DNA of 64,000 nucleotides from Streptomyces toyocaensis (GTDB lineage: Bacteria > Actinomycetota > Actinomycetes > Streptomycetales > Streptomycetaceae), in NCBI RefSeq assembly GCF_000725125.1, contig NZ_JFCB01000031.1, positions 1 through 64,000 of the forward strand. The letters are read 5' to 3'. The translations under genes were made by a program, and so were the position numbers. The notes under the pieces are model-generated. The model searched no databases. It was not told the origin of the DNA and saw only the letters and a list, made by a program, of their open reading frames with translations. Shown piece after piece: positions 12,544 to 21,637 of the stretch (the first letter of the stretch is position 1; each line of letters begins with the position of its first letter).

Positions 12544-14955
12544 ATGAACACCAGGGAGCACCACGACGAGCCACGGCCCCGTGTCCGGCTCGATCCCCCG
12601 CCGACGGGGCCCGCGGGGGTGTCCGCCGACTCGCCGGTGGGCAGGCTCGCGGCCACCGTGGAGCGGCTCAGCCGTGAGGTGCGGGCGGCGCAGGCCGAGG
12701 CCGAGGGCCGGGCGCTGATCGAACTCGCCAAGGGCATCCTGGTCGAGCGGCTGGGGTGCGGTCCCGCGCAGGCGGCCCGCCAGCTCACCGAGCTGACGGA
12801 GCAGGCCGGGACGACCCAGCTGGAGTTCGCGGTCGAGGTCATCAACCAGGCCGCCCGGGACCGGATGTCGGAGGTGACGGACGCCTTCCTGGCCGCCACC
12901 CGGGCCGCCGAGCAGGCGGGGCCGGAGCCCGCCGCCGTACGGCTGCGGGCGGCCGAGAGCGGGGCCCTGGCCGCGGACGACACCCAGGCCGTGGCCGAGT
13001 CCCTCCTCGAACAGGCGCTGCGCCCACTGGGCGCGGTGGCCGTGGCGATCTGGGCGGCCGGTGCCGACGGGTCGCTCAACCTGGCGGGCAGCGCCGGGTT
13101 CTCCCCGGCCGAGGCCGCGCGCTGGTACTACGTGCCACCGGACGTGGCGACGGTCGCCCGGTGCGCCCTGGCGGAACGTGACGGCCTGTGGATCGGGTCG
13201 GCGGCCGAGCGGGGCCTGCCCAGCGTCGGCCGGCACCACTACCCGGACGGGGGCAGGGCGGCGGTGCCCGCCGGCACCGGAGGGCGCGTGTACGGCGTGC
13301 TGGAGATCGTCTGGCCCGCTCCGCTGCCCGAGCAGCCGCCGCAGATCGTCCGCCAGGTGGAGGCCCTGGCCGAGCTGTGCGCGCACACCCTGGAGACGTA
13401 CACCCCACCGAGCGGCCCGGCCCGGCAGCCGCAGGAGCTGCCGGACGCCGCGGAGCTGATGGACCTGGCCGACGGGCTGTACGACCCGGCCCTCGTGCTC
13501 GTGCCGCACCTCGACCCCTCCGGGAACCTGCTGGACTTCCGCATCCAGCACGTCAACAGCCGCTTCCTGGACCCGGCCGGCCGCCCGCGGGCCATGGTCA
13601 GCGGCGCGCTGCTGCTGGAGGCGTACCCGATGGCCGCCGGGGAGAGCGAGCTCTTCCAGCGCATCGAGCGGGTGTATGCCACGGGTGAGCCGTTCCGGGC
13701 CCGGCGCATGCACCTGACCGCGCTGGTGGACCAGGTGCCGCTGTCGGCGGTCGCGGACATCAGTGTCACCCGGCACGGCGCCGGCCTGCTGTTCATCTGG
13801 CGCATCGAGGACGAGACGGCCCGCCTGGCGAGCCTGCTCCAGCACGCACAGCGACTCGGCCGGATCGGTGGTTTCGAGGAGAACCTGCTGACCGGGGAGA
13901 TCACCTGGAACGAACAGCTCTTCGACCTGTACGGGCGGCCGGAGTCGAGCACTCCGGTGCCGTTGGAGGAACTGCCCGCGCACGCCCACCCGGACGACGC
14001 CGTCACCATCGGCCGTTTCCTGCGCACGCTGCTGCACCACCGGCGCCCGGCCTCGGCGGCTTTCCGGCTGCAGCGGCCCGACGGGGTGACCCGGCACATC
14101 CGGGTCGTCGCCGAGCCGGTCCTCGACACCGACGGACGGCTGCTCACCACGCGCGGCGCCTACCAGGACATCTCCGCCCAGCACTGGACGGAGGTGGCGC
14201 TGGCGGCGACCCGCGACCAGCTGGCGCACACCGAACAGCACGCCAGCGAGCGGGACCGGCTGGCGCTGCAGCTGCAGCGCGCCATCATGCCGCCCGCCCA
14301 GGCGCCGCTGCAGGTGCCGGACCTCGACGTGGCCGTCCGCTACCGGCCCGCGGAGGCCGAGCAGCTGGTGGGCGGTGACTGGTACGACGCCGTGGTGCTG
14401 CCGTCCGGCCTCGTGCTGCTGTGCGTGGGCGACGTCGCCGGTCACGGCATAGAGGCGGCGACCAGCATGGTGGTCCTGCGCAACGCGCTGCGCGGTCTCG
14501 CCATCACCGGCGCGGGCCCCGGGCAGCTGCTGTCGTGGCTGAACATCGTGGCGCACCATCTGACGGGCGCGGTCACCGCCACCGCGGTCTGCGGCCTGTA
14601 CGACCCGGCCTCGTGCACCCTGAGGTGGGCCCGCGCGGGTCATCTGCCCCCGGTGCTGGTACGGGGTTCCGAGGCGGCCCCGCTGCCGCTGGTGCGCGGT
14701 CTGCTGCTCGGTGCCGTTCCGGAGGCGTCGTACGAGGAGGCGGAGGTGAAGCTGGCCGCCGGGGACAATCTGCTGATGTACACCGACGGGCTGATCGAGC
14801 GCCGGGACCTCAGCGTGGAGGAGTCCCTGACCCATCTGCTGTCCACCGCGGCCACGGTTCCGGGCACGCTCGACCAGCGGCTCGACCGCCTGCTCACGTA
14901 CAGCAGGTCGGACACCGACGACGACACGTGCATCGTGGGGATCCGGGTGGGGTGA
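12544..14955 (+). CDS. ANTAR-GAF-PAS-PP2C (SpoIIE-type) phosphatase
   Basis: 803 aa, cytosolic. An ANTAR-like helical segment (about 38-95; ALIELAKGILVERLGCGPAQA) is followed by GAF (about 150-285), a PAS-like segment (about 305-425), a second PAS (about 440-560) and a SpoIIE/RsbU-type PP2C phosphatase (about 590-803) with VGGDWYDAVVL, VGDVAGHGIEAA and the C-terminal DDDTCIV metal site. The PP2C domain should dephosphorylate STAS proteins, and the nearest candidate is the STAS gene 103 bases downstream. ATG 12544 is preferred over GTG 12535 because GAGGAG lies 10 bases before it. Co-directional with the histidine kinase, which suggests shared signalling. Confidence 0.85.
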   Translation: MNTREHHDEPRPRVRLDPPPTGPAGVSADSPVGRLAATVERLSREVRAAQAEAEGRALIELAKGILVERLGCGPAQAARQLTELTEQAGTTQLEFAVEVINQAARDRMSEVTDAFLAATRAAEQAGPEPAAVRLRAAESGALAADDTQAVAESLLEQALRPLGAVAVAIWAAGADGSLNLAGSAGFSPAEAARWYYVPPDVATVARCALAERDGLWIGSAAERGLPSVGRHHYPDGGRAAVPAGTGGRVYGVLEIVWPAPLPEQPPQIVRQVEALAELCAHTLETYTPPSGPARQPQELPDAAELMDLADGLYDPALVLVPHLDPSGNLLDFRIQHVNSRFLDPAGRPRAMVSGALLLEAYPMAAGESELFQRIERVYATGEPFRARRMHLTALVDQVPLSAVADISVTRHGAGLLFIWRIEDETARLASLLQHAQRLGRIGGFEENLLTGEITWNEQLFDLYGRPESSTPVPLEELPAHAHPDDAVTIGRFLRTLLHHRRPASAAFRLQRPDGVTRHIRVVAEPVLDTDGRLLTTRGAYQDISAQHWTEVALAATRDQLAHTEQHASERDRLALQLQRAIMPPAQAPLQVPDLDVAVRYRPAEAEQLVGGDWYDAVVLPSGLVLLCVGDVAGHGIEAATSMVVLRNALRGLAITGAGPGQLLSWLNIVAHHLTGAVTATAVCGLYDPASCTLRWARAGHLPPVLVRGSEAAPLPLVRGLLLGAVPEASYEEAEVKLAAGDNLLMYTDGLIERRDLSVEESLTHLLSTAATVPGTLDQRLDRLLTYSRSDTDDDTCIVGIRVG

Positions 14956-14963
14956 GCACGGCC

Positions 14964-14990
14964 GCCTCGCACCGGTCCGCGGAGCGAGGC
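14964..14990 (+). terminator. Hairpin after the ANTAR-phosphatase gene
   Basis: GCCTCGC / GCGAGGC, 7 bp with a 13-base loop, lies 9 bases after the stop codon. The right arm ends inside the -35 word of the next promoter candidate. Weak terminator or attenuator candidate. Confidence 0.35.
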
Positions 14991-15013
14991 ATGAGTGGGC
15001 GATTCGGGGGTAC
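14989..15013 (+). promoter_or_regulatory. SigB-type promoter of the STAS/stressosome genes
   Basis: GCAT-N15-GGGTAC lies 45 bases upstream of the GTG start of the STAS gene, matching GNNT-N14-16-GGGTAC/T. It would place the anti-anti-sigma gene, and possibly rsbRST behind it, under a SigB-family sigma factor. Confidence 0.62.
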
Positions 15014-15058
15014 GCGCGGCTGCGCGAACTGAAATTGATCACCTTGTTGGAGGTACTC

Positions 15059-15448
15059 GTGCACATTGCCCAGGACCCGTTGTCCGTCGAGGTGACGCTG
15101 CCGCGTGAGGACGTGGCCCTGCTCACCGTGGAGGGGTACTTGGACGTCGACACGGCGACCGAGTTCCAGCACCACCTGGCCAACCAGCTCCACCACGGCC
15201 GCCGGCACTTCCTGCTGGACCTGTCGGCGGTGCCCTTCATGGACTCGTCCGGCATGAACATCATCCTCCGCGTGTACCAGGAGGCGCGTGAGCTGCCGGG
15301 GAGCGTGCACATCATCTCCCCCACCCCCGCCGTGCGCCGCATCCTGGACCTGACGGGGGTGAGCATCACCGTCCCGGTCTCGGAGAGCGTCGACGAGGCC
15401 CTCGAGCGGGTCGACGCGCAGCCGCAGGGCCCGGCGTCGGAGGCCTGA
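15059..15448 (+). CDS. STAS-domain anti-anti-sigma factor
   Basis: 129 aa. A single STAS domain with ALLTVEGYLDVDTATEFQ and the phosphorylation loop FMDSSGMNIILR; Ser64 corresponds to the serine phosphorylated in SpoIIAA/RsbV. In the family the unphosphorylated form binds an RsbW-type anti-sigma factor and frees the sigma factor. GTG 15059 is chosen because GGAGG sits 5 bases upstream; a TTG at 15035 is less well placed. It stands between two PP2C phosphatase genes and the rsbRST set, so it is a plausible output of the cluster. Confidence 0.85.
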   Translation: MHIAQDPLSVEVTLPREDVALLTVEGYLDVDTATEFQHHLANQLHHGRRHFLLDLSAVPFMDSSGMNIILRVYQEARELPGSVHIISPTPAVRRILDLTGVSITVPVSESVDEALERVDAQPQGPASEA

Positions 15449-15519
15449 CGGCGACCGAGTTTCCCGGTGCCCGAGACGAGCTCGGCCCGACACGACGAAG
15501 AACGAGGAGAGGACACCAA

Positions 15520-16419
15520 GTGCCGGAGCACGACACGGGCGGAACACTCGGAACGCCGGCCCAGGAGGTCGGCGGCTTCCTGCGGCGCCGGAGCGAGCAG
15601 GTCGCCCAGCGGTGGGCGGACGAGCCCCTGTTCCGTACGGTGTTCACGGTCTCGCGCGACGAGGCGGTGGAGGCGGGCAAGGCGATCGTCGACGCGCTGG
15701 CCCACGTCGCGGACACCCAGCGGGTCGAGGACCCGGACGCCGCGGGCTTCACCGGTGTGCGCGAGCAGCTGGCGCGGATGGGGGCGGCCCGCTCCCGCGC
15801 GGGGCTGTCCGCCACCCAGGTGTCGGCCGAGCTGGCCGCGCTGCTCCCGCCGGTGGAGAACCTCCTGGTCGCCGATCTGGACGGGCAGGAGCCCGAGCGG
15901 GTGCGGGAGTGCACGACGGCGCTCAGCGTGCTGATGGGCACCCTGCGTCTGGTGGCGATGCAGACGGCGCTGAGCGAGGTGCAGGCGCTCACCGACCGCC
16001 AGCGGCTCCAGCTCCTCGAGGTGGCGACCCCGGTGATCAAGCTCTGGGACGGCATCGTGGCGGTCCCCCTCATCGGGACGCTGGACAGCGCCCGGAGCCA
16101 GGTGGTCATGGAGACGCTGCTGGAGGCGGTCGTCGACCAGCACGCCCGGTTCGCGATCCTCGACATCACGGGTGTGCCCACGGTCGACTCGCTGGTGGCG
16201 CAGCACCTGATGAAGACGGTCGCGGCGGCCCGTCTGATGGGAGCGGAGTGCGTGGTCTCCGGCATCCGTCCGGCGATCGCGCAGACCATGGTGCACCTCG
16301 GCCTCGACCTCGGCACGGTGAAGACCCGGGCGAGCCTCGCCGACGCCCTCGGGTACTGCCTGCACGAGCTGGGGGCGAACATCGTGAACGCGGCGCCCGA
16401 CGGTGCGGGCCGCCGGTGA
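15520..16419 (+). CDS. rsbR: RsbR-type stressosome co-antagonist (RsbRD N-domain + STAS)
   Basis: 299 aa. A helical N-terminal sensor (about 15-150, RsbRD_N-like) is followed by a C-terminal STAS domain (about 165-290) with FAILDITGVPTVDSLVAQHL and SGIRPAIAQTMVHLGLDLG. S224 and T256 fall at the two positions that RsbT phosphorylates in RsbR proteins. RsbR and RsbS build the 1.8-MDa stressosome in Bacillus. GTG 15520 follows GAGGAGAGGACACCAA. The stop overlaps the rsbS start by four bases, indicating coupling. The signal sensed by the N-domain is unknown. Confidence 0.88.
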   Translation: MPEHDTGGTLGTPAQEVGGFLRRRSEQVAQRWADEPLFRTVFTVSRDEAVEAGKAIVDALAHVADTQRVEDPDAAGFTGVREQLARMGAARSRAGLSATQVSAELAALLPPVENLLVADLDGQEPERVRECTTALSVLMGTLRLVAMQTALSEVQALTDRQRLQLLEVATPVIKLWDGIVAVPLIGTLDSARSQVVMETLLEAVVDQHARFAILDITGVPTVDSLVAQHLMKTVAAARLMGAECVVSGIRPAIAQTMVHLGLDLGTVKTRASLADALGYCLHELGANIVNAAPDGAGRR

Positions 16420-16835
16420 GCGAGGGGTTCTCCCGCCCGGTCGCGGGACACGTTCCGGTCCTCAGGCTCGGGGACGTGCTGCTGGTCACTCTTCAGGGGG
16501 ACCTGTACGACAGCATGGCCCACCAGCTCCAGCAGGACCTCTCCGAGACCATCTCCCGGAGCCGGGTCACGGGGGTGGTCATCGACATCTCCGGCGTGGA
16601 GATGGTCGACTCCTTCCTCGGGAGGGTGCTGGCCGAGATCGCCGCCCAGACCGAGTTGCTGGCCGCGCGGACCGTGGTGGCCGGCATGCGGCCCGCGGTC
16701 GCCATCACCCTGGTGGAACTGGGCCTGACGCTCCCGGGACTGCGCACCGCGCTCACCACCGAGGCGGCCATGGAGCTCCTCGCGCAGCCCATCGTCCCGT
16801 CGCGGGCCGGCGGCGTGCGCGAGGAGAGCCCGTGA
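16416..16835 (+). CDS. rsbS: RsbS-type stressosome scaffold (STAS antagonist)
   Basis: 139 aa. A lone STAS domain with VLRLGDVLLVTLQGDLYDSM, VIDISGVEMVDSFLGR (S66 matches the RsbT-phosphorylated Ser59 of B. subtilis RsbS) and VAGMRPAVAITLVELGLTLPG. In the stressosome RsbS holds the kinase RsbT until phosphorylated. It overlaps rsbR at its start (GTGA) and the rsbT region at its end. Family position and gene order R-S-T are both canonical. Slightly longer than the Bacillus protein at its C-terminus. Confidence 0.9.
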   Translation: MSEGFSRPVAGHVPVLRLGDVLLVTLQGDLYDSMAHQLQQDLSETISRSRVTGVVIDISGVEMVDSFLGRVLAEIAAQTELLAARTVVAGMRPAVAITLVELGLTLPGLRTALTTEAAMELLAQPIVPSRAGGVREESP

Positions 16836-17275
16836 TGCACACCGACGCGGGCGTGGAGGCCCGCCTGCCCATCCGGTCGGACATGGACCTGGTGTGGGTG
16901 CGTCAGCACGTGCGGCAGGCCGCCGCCCGTCTCGGTTTCGGCCTGGTGGACCAGACGAAGCTGGTGACCGCCGCCAGTGAGCTGGCGCGCAACACCCTGG
17001 TGCACGGCGGGGGCGGTCTGATGGAGGCGTCGCACGTCGCCGACGGCGGGACCGACGGACTGCGCCTCACCTTCAGCGACACGGGTCCGGGCATCCCCGA
17101 CCTCGACCGGGCGCTCAGCGACGGGTACACCTCCGGCGGCGGGCTGGGCATGGGACTGGGCGGCTCCCGGCGGCTCGTGCACGACTTCGTGGTCGAGAGC
17201 GTCCCCGGTTCGGGGACCACGGTGCGGGTGACCTCGTGGGTCTCCCGGCCGCCGCGTCCGCGCGAGGAGGCCTGA
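16835..17275 (+). CDS. rsbT: RsbT-type serine/threonine kinase (switch protein)
   Basis: 146 aa. A GHKL ATPase with N box VTAASELARNTLVHGGGG, G1 box FSDTGPGIPDLDRAL and glycine-rich lid SGGGLGMGLGGSRRLV. RsbT phosphorylates RsbS and RsbR; on release it activates a PP2C phosphatase (RsbU in Bacillus). The start is either GTG 16832 or ATG 16835; ATG is placed 8 bases from GAGGAG and shares a base with the rsbS stop (TGATG). The stop overlaps the next gene's ATG in the same way, so R, S, T and the fusion gene form one coupled unit. Confidence 0.9.
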   Translation: MHTDAGVEARLPIRSDMDLVWVRQHVRQAAARLGFGLVDQTKLVTAASELARNTLVHGGGGLMEASHVADGGTDGLRLTFSDTGPGIPDLDRALSDGYTSGGGLGMGLGGSRRLVHDFVVESVPGSGTTVRVTSWVSRPPRPREEA

Positions 17276-18342
17276 TGCCCCGCGTCTGGGACGTGCCGGT
17301 GCAGGACCCGACCCGGGTGCGGGACGTCCGGGTCGCGGCGGAGGAGGCCGCGGCCCTCGCCGGGCTGGACGAGCAGCGCACCGCCGCCGCGTCGCTGGCG
17401 GCCACCGAGCTCGCCACCAATCTGGTCAAGCACGCGCAGGCGGGTCAGGTGCTCATCGACGTGGTGGACCCGCCCGTGCCGCGGGAGGGCCGGCCGGAGC
17501 GGGCCGTGCAGATCACCGCGATCGACCACGGGCCGGGCATCGCGGACGTGGCGGGCGCGCTGCGCGACGGGTTCTCCTCGGCCGGCTCGCTCGGCGCGGG
17601 CCTCGGCACGTGCCGTCGTCTCGCCGACGGCTTCGGCCTGCACAGCGTGCCCGGCCGGGGCACCGTGGCGCTGGTCCGCGTGGGCCCCGGCACCGGCCAC
17701 GCCGAGGGGGGCGACGGCTCCCCGCCGTCCCTCGGTGTGCACGCCGGCGGCGTCAACGTCCCGTTCGCCGGTGCGGACCACTCGGGCGACGCCTGGGCCT
17801 GGGTCAGGTCCGGCGACCGGGCGACGCTGATGCTGGCCGACGGGCTCGGGCACGGGATCGAGGCGGCCCGCGCGTCGTCCGCCGCGGTCGGGGAAATGCG
17901 TCACTGGGCCCGGCTGCCGCCCGCCGAGATACTGCGGAAGCTGCACACCGCCCTGGCGGGGACGCGGGGCGCGGCCGTCGCCGTGGCCCAGCTGGACACC
18001 TGGACGGGCCGGCTGCGCTTCGCCGGGATCGGCAACGTGTCGGCCCGGCTGCGGGAGGGGGACCGCTGGCGTTCCCTGCTGTCCCGGCCGGGCATCGTCG
18101 GGGTGCACCGGCCGCACACGGTGCGCGAGGACGAGGTGCCCTGGTCGCCCGACAGCCTGCTGATCCTCCACACGGACGGGCTGCCCGGCCGCTGGACGCC
18201 GCCCCCGGACACCGGGCGGCCGGCGGCCGATCCGGCGGTGACTGCCGCCGTGACCGTGCGGGACGCGGGCAGTCCCGCACGCCCGGTGCGGGACGACACC
18301 GCCGTGGCCGTGATGGCCCCGATCCCCCGGGAGCACTCATGA
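17275..18342 (+). CDS. Fusion of RsbT/RsbW-like ATPase with RsbX-like PP2C phosphatase
   Basis: 355 aa. Residues 1-140 form a second GHKL ATPase (ATELATNLVKHA; IDHGPGIADVAGALRDGFSS; SLGAGLGTCRRL). After a short linker, residues 160-355 are a small SpoIIE-type phosphatase with LMLADGLGHGIEAARAS and a terminal RDDTAVAVM metal site. In Bacillus the stand-alone phosphatase RsbX resets the stressosome by dephosphorylating RsbS and RsbR; here a kinase-like and a phosphatase module are on one chain. It starts at ATG 17275 within the rsbT stop and ends in a 4-base overlap with the next gene. Confidence 0.82.
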   Translation: MPRVWDVPVQDPTRVRDVRVAAEEAAALAGLDEQRTAAASLAATELATNLVKHAQAGQVLIDVVDPPVPREGRPERAVQITAIDHGPGIADVAGALRDGFSSAGSLGAGLGTCRRLADGFGLHSVPGRGTVALVRVGPGTGHAEGGDGSPPSLGVHAGGVNVPFAGADHSGDAWAWVRSGDRATLMLADGLGHGIEAARASSAAVGEMRHWARLPPAEILRKLHTALAGTRGAAVAVAQLDTWTGRLRFAGIGNVSARLREGDRWRSLLSRPGIVGVHRPHTVREDEVPWSPDSLLILHTDGLPGRWTPPPDTGRPAADPAVTAAVTVRDAGSPARPVRDDTAVAVMAPIPREHS

Positions 18343-20054
18343 CGCGCACCTGGCGGATCGACGGCGTCACGGACGCGGCACGCGCGCGCATCGCCGTCGC
18401 GCGGCTGGCCGCGGCGTACGGGGTGCCCACCGTGGAGCGCGCCCGGCTGGCCACGGCGCTCAGCGGCCACCTGCGGCAGTGCCTGACCAAGGGCGGTGCC
18501 TGGCTGCTCACCCTGGAGGGGCCGGACACACCGGGCGGGCCGGCGGCCCTGCGCGCGGTGGTGACGCCCTCCCCCGACGCGGGCGCCGCCGGCCGCGCCC
18601 CGTGGACGGTGACCGTCGCGTGCCCCGAGCCGGGCCGGGCGGCCGAAGCGGGCCCGGGGACGGAGGACGCGGCCGGTCTGGCGGAGGCGTTGCTCGGCGC
18701 CGACGAGGACACGGCCGTGCTGCTGGAGAAGCTGGCCGAGCAGGAGGGCCTGGTCGCCTTCCACCGGGAGGAGCTGCACCAGACCAATCAGGGCGTCCTG
18801 GCGCTGCACGCCGAGCTGGACGCGGCCGGCCGGGCGCAGCGGGAGGCGTTCGCCGCCGAACGCCGGGCGCGTGAGGAGGCGGAGAACGCACGGCGCAGAC
18901 TGAGGTTCCTGGCGGACGCGAGTGCCGCGCTGGGCGCCTCGCTGAACCACGACGAGATCGTGCGCCGGCTGCCGGAGCTGCTCGTGCCGGGGTACGCCGC
19001 GAGCGTCGACGTATGGCTGTTCGACCACGAGGACGACCGGCACCGGCCCACCGCCCATCCGGGTGCGGCGGTCCTCGCGGCCCGGACCGGACGTCCGCAG
19101 TACGCCGCCGACCATCCCGGGGGCCTGCCCGGCGTGGACGACCGGCCGCCGTCGGCCCTCGACCCGGCGCGGCCCGTGCTGTGTCTCCCGCTGGCCGCAC
19201 GCCGCACGCCACTGGGAGTGCTGACGCTGTCGCCCCCCGGTGAGCGCTGGGACCCTGACGACGCCGTGATGCTGGTCGAACTCGCCCGGCGGGCCGGGAT
19301 CGCCATGGACAACGCCCGCCGCTTCGAGCACAACCGGGACATCGCCGAGACGCTGCAGCGCGCCCTGCTGACCGACCTGCCGGCGACGCCGGGGCTGAGT
19401 CTGGCCGCGCGCTATCTGCCGGCCACGTACGGGCTGAACATCGGCGGCGACTGGTACGACGCGTTCCGGCAGCGGGACGGCAGCCTCATCACCGTCATCG
19501 GCGATGTGACCGGGCACGGGCTGCACGCCGCGGTGATGATGAGCCAGCTGCGTACCGCGCTGCGCGCCTACGCCGTGGACGGCGGCGGCCCGGGCCGGCT
19601 GCTGACCCGGCTGCACGGCTACCTGCGGCATCTCCAGCCGGACCTGTTCGCCACCGCGGTCATCGCGCGGTTCCATCCGGACGAGCGCACACTGACCTGG
19701 GCCGCGGCGGGGCATCCGCCGCCGGTGCTGCGGCTGCCCGACGGCCGGGTCCGGGTCCTGGACGCCAAACCGGGGGCGATGCTCGGCATTCCGCTGCAGC
19801 AGGACATCGCCGACCACACCGAGCGGCTGACGCCCGGTTCGACGCTGGCCCTCTACACCGACGGGCTGGTCGAGCGGCGGGCCCGGGGCATCGACCCGGG
19901 CATCGAACGGCTCGCGACGGCCCTCGGGGCGTACGGTTCCGCCGAACTGGACGCTGACCTGGAGGAGTCGGCGGACCGGATCCTCCACCCGCTGCTGAGC
20001 GACTCCGAGCGCGACGACGACGTGTGTCTGCTGCTGTGCCATCTGCACGGCTGA
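18339..20054 (+). CDS. GAF-PP2C (RsbU/SpoIIE-type) serine phosphatase
   Basis: 571 aa. Residues 1-120 resemble the start of an RsbT-type ATPase but lack a clear ATP site. A coiled coil (about 125-185) leads to a GAF domain (about 190-330) and a PP2C domain (about 340-571) with IGGDWYDAFRQRDG, VIGDVTGHGLHAAV, YTDGLVERRARG and DDDVCLLL. This is the likely RsbU-equivalent output phosphatase that RsbT would activate, acting on STAS proteins. It begins ATGA on the stop of the fusion gene and ends the stressosome operon. No terminator hairpin was found after it. Confidence 0.85.
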   Translation: MTRTWRIDGVTDAARARIAVARLAAAYGVPTVERARLATALSGHLRQCLTKGGAWLLTLEGPDTPGGPAALRAVVTPSPDAGAAGRAPWTVTVACPEPGRAAEAGPGTEDAAGLAEALLGADEDTAVLLEKLAEQEGLVAFHREELHQTNQGVLALHAELDAAGRAQREAFAAERRAREEAENARRRLRFLADASAALGASLNHDEIVRRLPELLVPGYAASVDVWLFDHEDDRHRPTAHPGAAVLAARTGRPQYAADHPGGLPGVDDRPPSALDPARPVLCLPLAARRTPLGVLTLSPPGERWDPDDAVMLVELARRAGIAMDNARRFEHNRDIAETLQRALLTDLPATPGLSLAARYLPATYGLNIGGDWYDAFRQRDGSLITVIGDVTGHGLHAAVMMSQLRTALRAYAVDGGGPGRLLTRLHGYLRHLQPDLFATAVIARFHPDERTLTWAAAGHPPPVLRLPDGRVRVLDAKPGAMLGIPLQQDIADHTERLTPGSTLALYTDGLVERRARGIDPGIERLATALGAYGSAELDADLEESADRILHPLLSDSERDDDVCLLLCHLHG

Positions 20055-20193
20055 GGCAGGCGCGACAGCTGGGCCCGCCGCGGCCTCCCGGTGCACTCCC
20101 TCGCCGGTGAGGGCATCGTGGTGCTGAACAGGGGCACGCGTCAGGCACGACGTCCGGCGCGGGCGCCTGGATCCGCAGGAAGGGATGGACACC

Positions 20194-21558
20194 GTGACAC
20201 GACCCAGGATTCTCGTGGTGGGCGCGGGCTTCGCCGGCGTGGAGTGCGTACGGCGGCTGGAGCGCAGGCTCGCCCCGGACGAGGCCGACCTCACCCTGGT
20301 GACGCCGTTCTCCTACCAGCTCTATCTGCCCCTGCTCCCCCAGGTCGCCTCCGGCGTGCTGACCCCGCAGTCGGTCGCGCTCTCCCTGCGCCGCAGCGAG
20401 AAGTACCGCACCCGCATCATCCCGGGCGGGGCCATCGGCGTGGACCTGAGGGCCAAGGTCTGTGTCATCCGCAGCGTCAACGGCGAGATCGTCGACCAGC
20501 CCTACGACTACATCGTGCTGGCCCCCGGCAGTGTCACCCGCACCTTCGACATCCCGGGGCTGACGGACCACGCCTTCGGACTGAAGTCGCTGGCCGAGGC
20601 CGCCTACCTCCGCGACCACGTCATCTCCCAGCTGGACCTGGCCGACGCCAGTCACGACCCGGCCGAGCGGGCCTCGCGACTGCAGTTCGTGGTGGTCGGC
20701 GGCGGTTACGCGGGCACGGAGACCGCCGCCTGTCTCCAGCGGCTGACGCACGCCGCCGTCAAGCGCTACCCCCGGCTGGACCCGGGCCTGATCAAGTGGC
20801 ACCTGATCGACATCGCGCCCAAGCTCATGCCGGAGCTCGGCGAGAAGCTCGGGCGCAGCGCGCACGAGATCCTGACCCGGCGCGGCATCGAGATCTCGCT
20901 GGGGGTGTCCGTCGGGAAGGCGAGCGCCGAGGAGGTCACCTTCACCGACGGCCGGGTGGTGCCCACCCGCACGCTGATCTGGACCGCCGGGGTCGTCGCC
21001 AGTCCGCTCATCGCCACGCTCGGCGCGGAGACCGTCCGGGGGCGGCTCGCGGTCAACGCGGACATGTGCCTGCCGGGCCACGACGGGGTGTTCGCGCTCG
21101 GCGACTCGGCCGCCGTGCCCGACGTCGCCAAGGGCGACGGCGCCGTGTGCCCGCCGACCGCGCAGCACGCGCTCCGGCAGGGCCGGCACGTCGCCGAGAA
21201 CGTCATCGCGACCCTGCGGGGCCGGCCGACGCGGCCGTACGTCCACAGGGACCTCGGGCTCGTGGTGGATCTCGGTGGCAAGGACGCCGTGTCCAAGCCG
21301 CTCGGCTTCGAGCTGCACGGTCTGCCCGCCCAGGCGGTGGCTCGCGGCTACCACTGGTCGGCGCTGCGCACCAACGTCGCCAAGACCCGGGTGCTGACCG
21401 ACTGGCTGCTGAACGCGGTCGCCGGTGACGACTTCGTGCGGACCGGGTTCCAGGCGCACCGGCCCGGCAACCTGCGGGACTTCGAGTACCTCGACGCCTA
21501 TCTGACACCGGAGCAGGTCCGGGCGCACGTCGAGGAAGCGGGCCGGGCGGCTCGGTGA
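20194..21558 (+). CDS. ndh: Type II NADH dehydrogenase (NDH-2)
   Basis: 454 aa. FAD-dependent, non-proton-pumping NADH:quinone oxidoreductase on the inner membrane face. The N-terminal FAD dinucleotide fold ILVVGAGFAGVECVRRL, the second nucleotide fold FVVVGGGYAGTETAACLQ, WTAGVVASPL and the FAD-contacting GHDGVFALGDSAAVPD are in the family order. AGGAAGG is directly against ATG 20185 but about ten bases from GTG 20194, so I prefer the latter; the longer form adds three residues. It stands alone between the stress cluster and the FUSC gene. Confidence 0.82.
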   Translation: MTRPRILVVGAGFAGVECVRRLERRLAPDEADLTLVTPFSYQLYLPLLPQVASGVLTPQSVALSLRRSEKYRTRIIPGGAIGVDLRAKVCVIRSVNGEIVDQPYDYIVLAPGSVTRTFDIPGLTDHAFGLKSLAEAAYLRDHVISQLDLADASHDPAERASRLQFVVVGGGYAGTETAACLQRLTHAAVKRYPRLDPGLIKWHLIDIAPKLMPELGEKLGRSAHEILTRRGIEISLGVSVGKASAEEVTFTDGRVVPTRTLIWTAGVVASPLIATLGAETVRGRLAVNADMCLPGHDGVFALGDSAAVPDVAKGDGAVCPPTAQHALRQGRHVAENVIATLRGRPTRPYVHRDLGLVVDLGGKDAVSKPLGFELHGLPAQAVARGYHWSALRTNVAKTRVLTDWLLNAVAGDDFVRTGFQAHRPGNLRDFEYLDAYLTPEQVRAHVEEAGRAAR

Positions 21559-21637
21559 CCCGCGGGACGGGGGGCGGCCCGCGCCGTGCGGCGCGGGGAT
21601 CCGGCCCGGAGTGTGCGACGGGGGAGGGTACGGCGGA

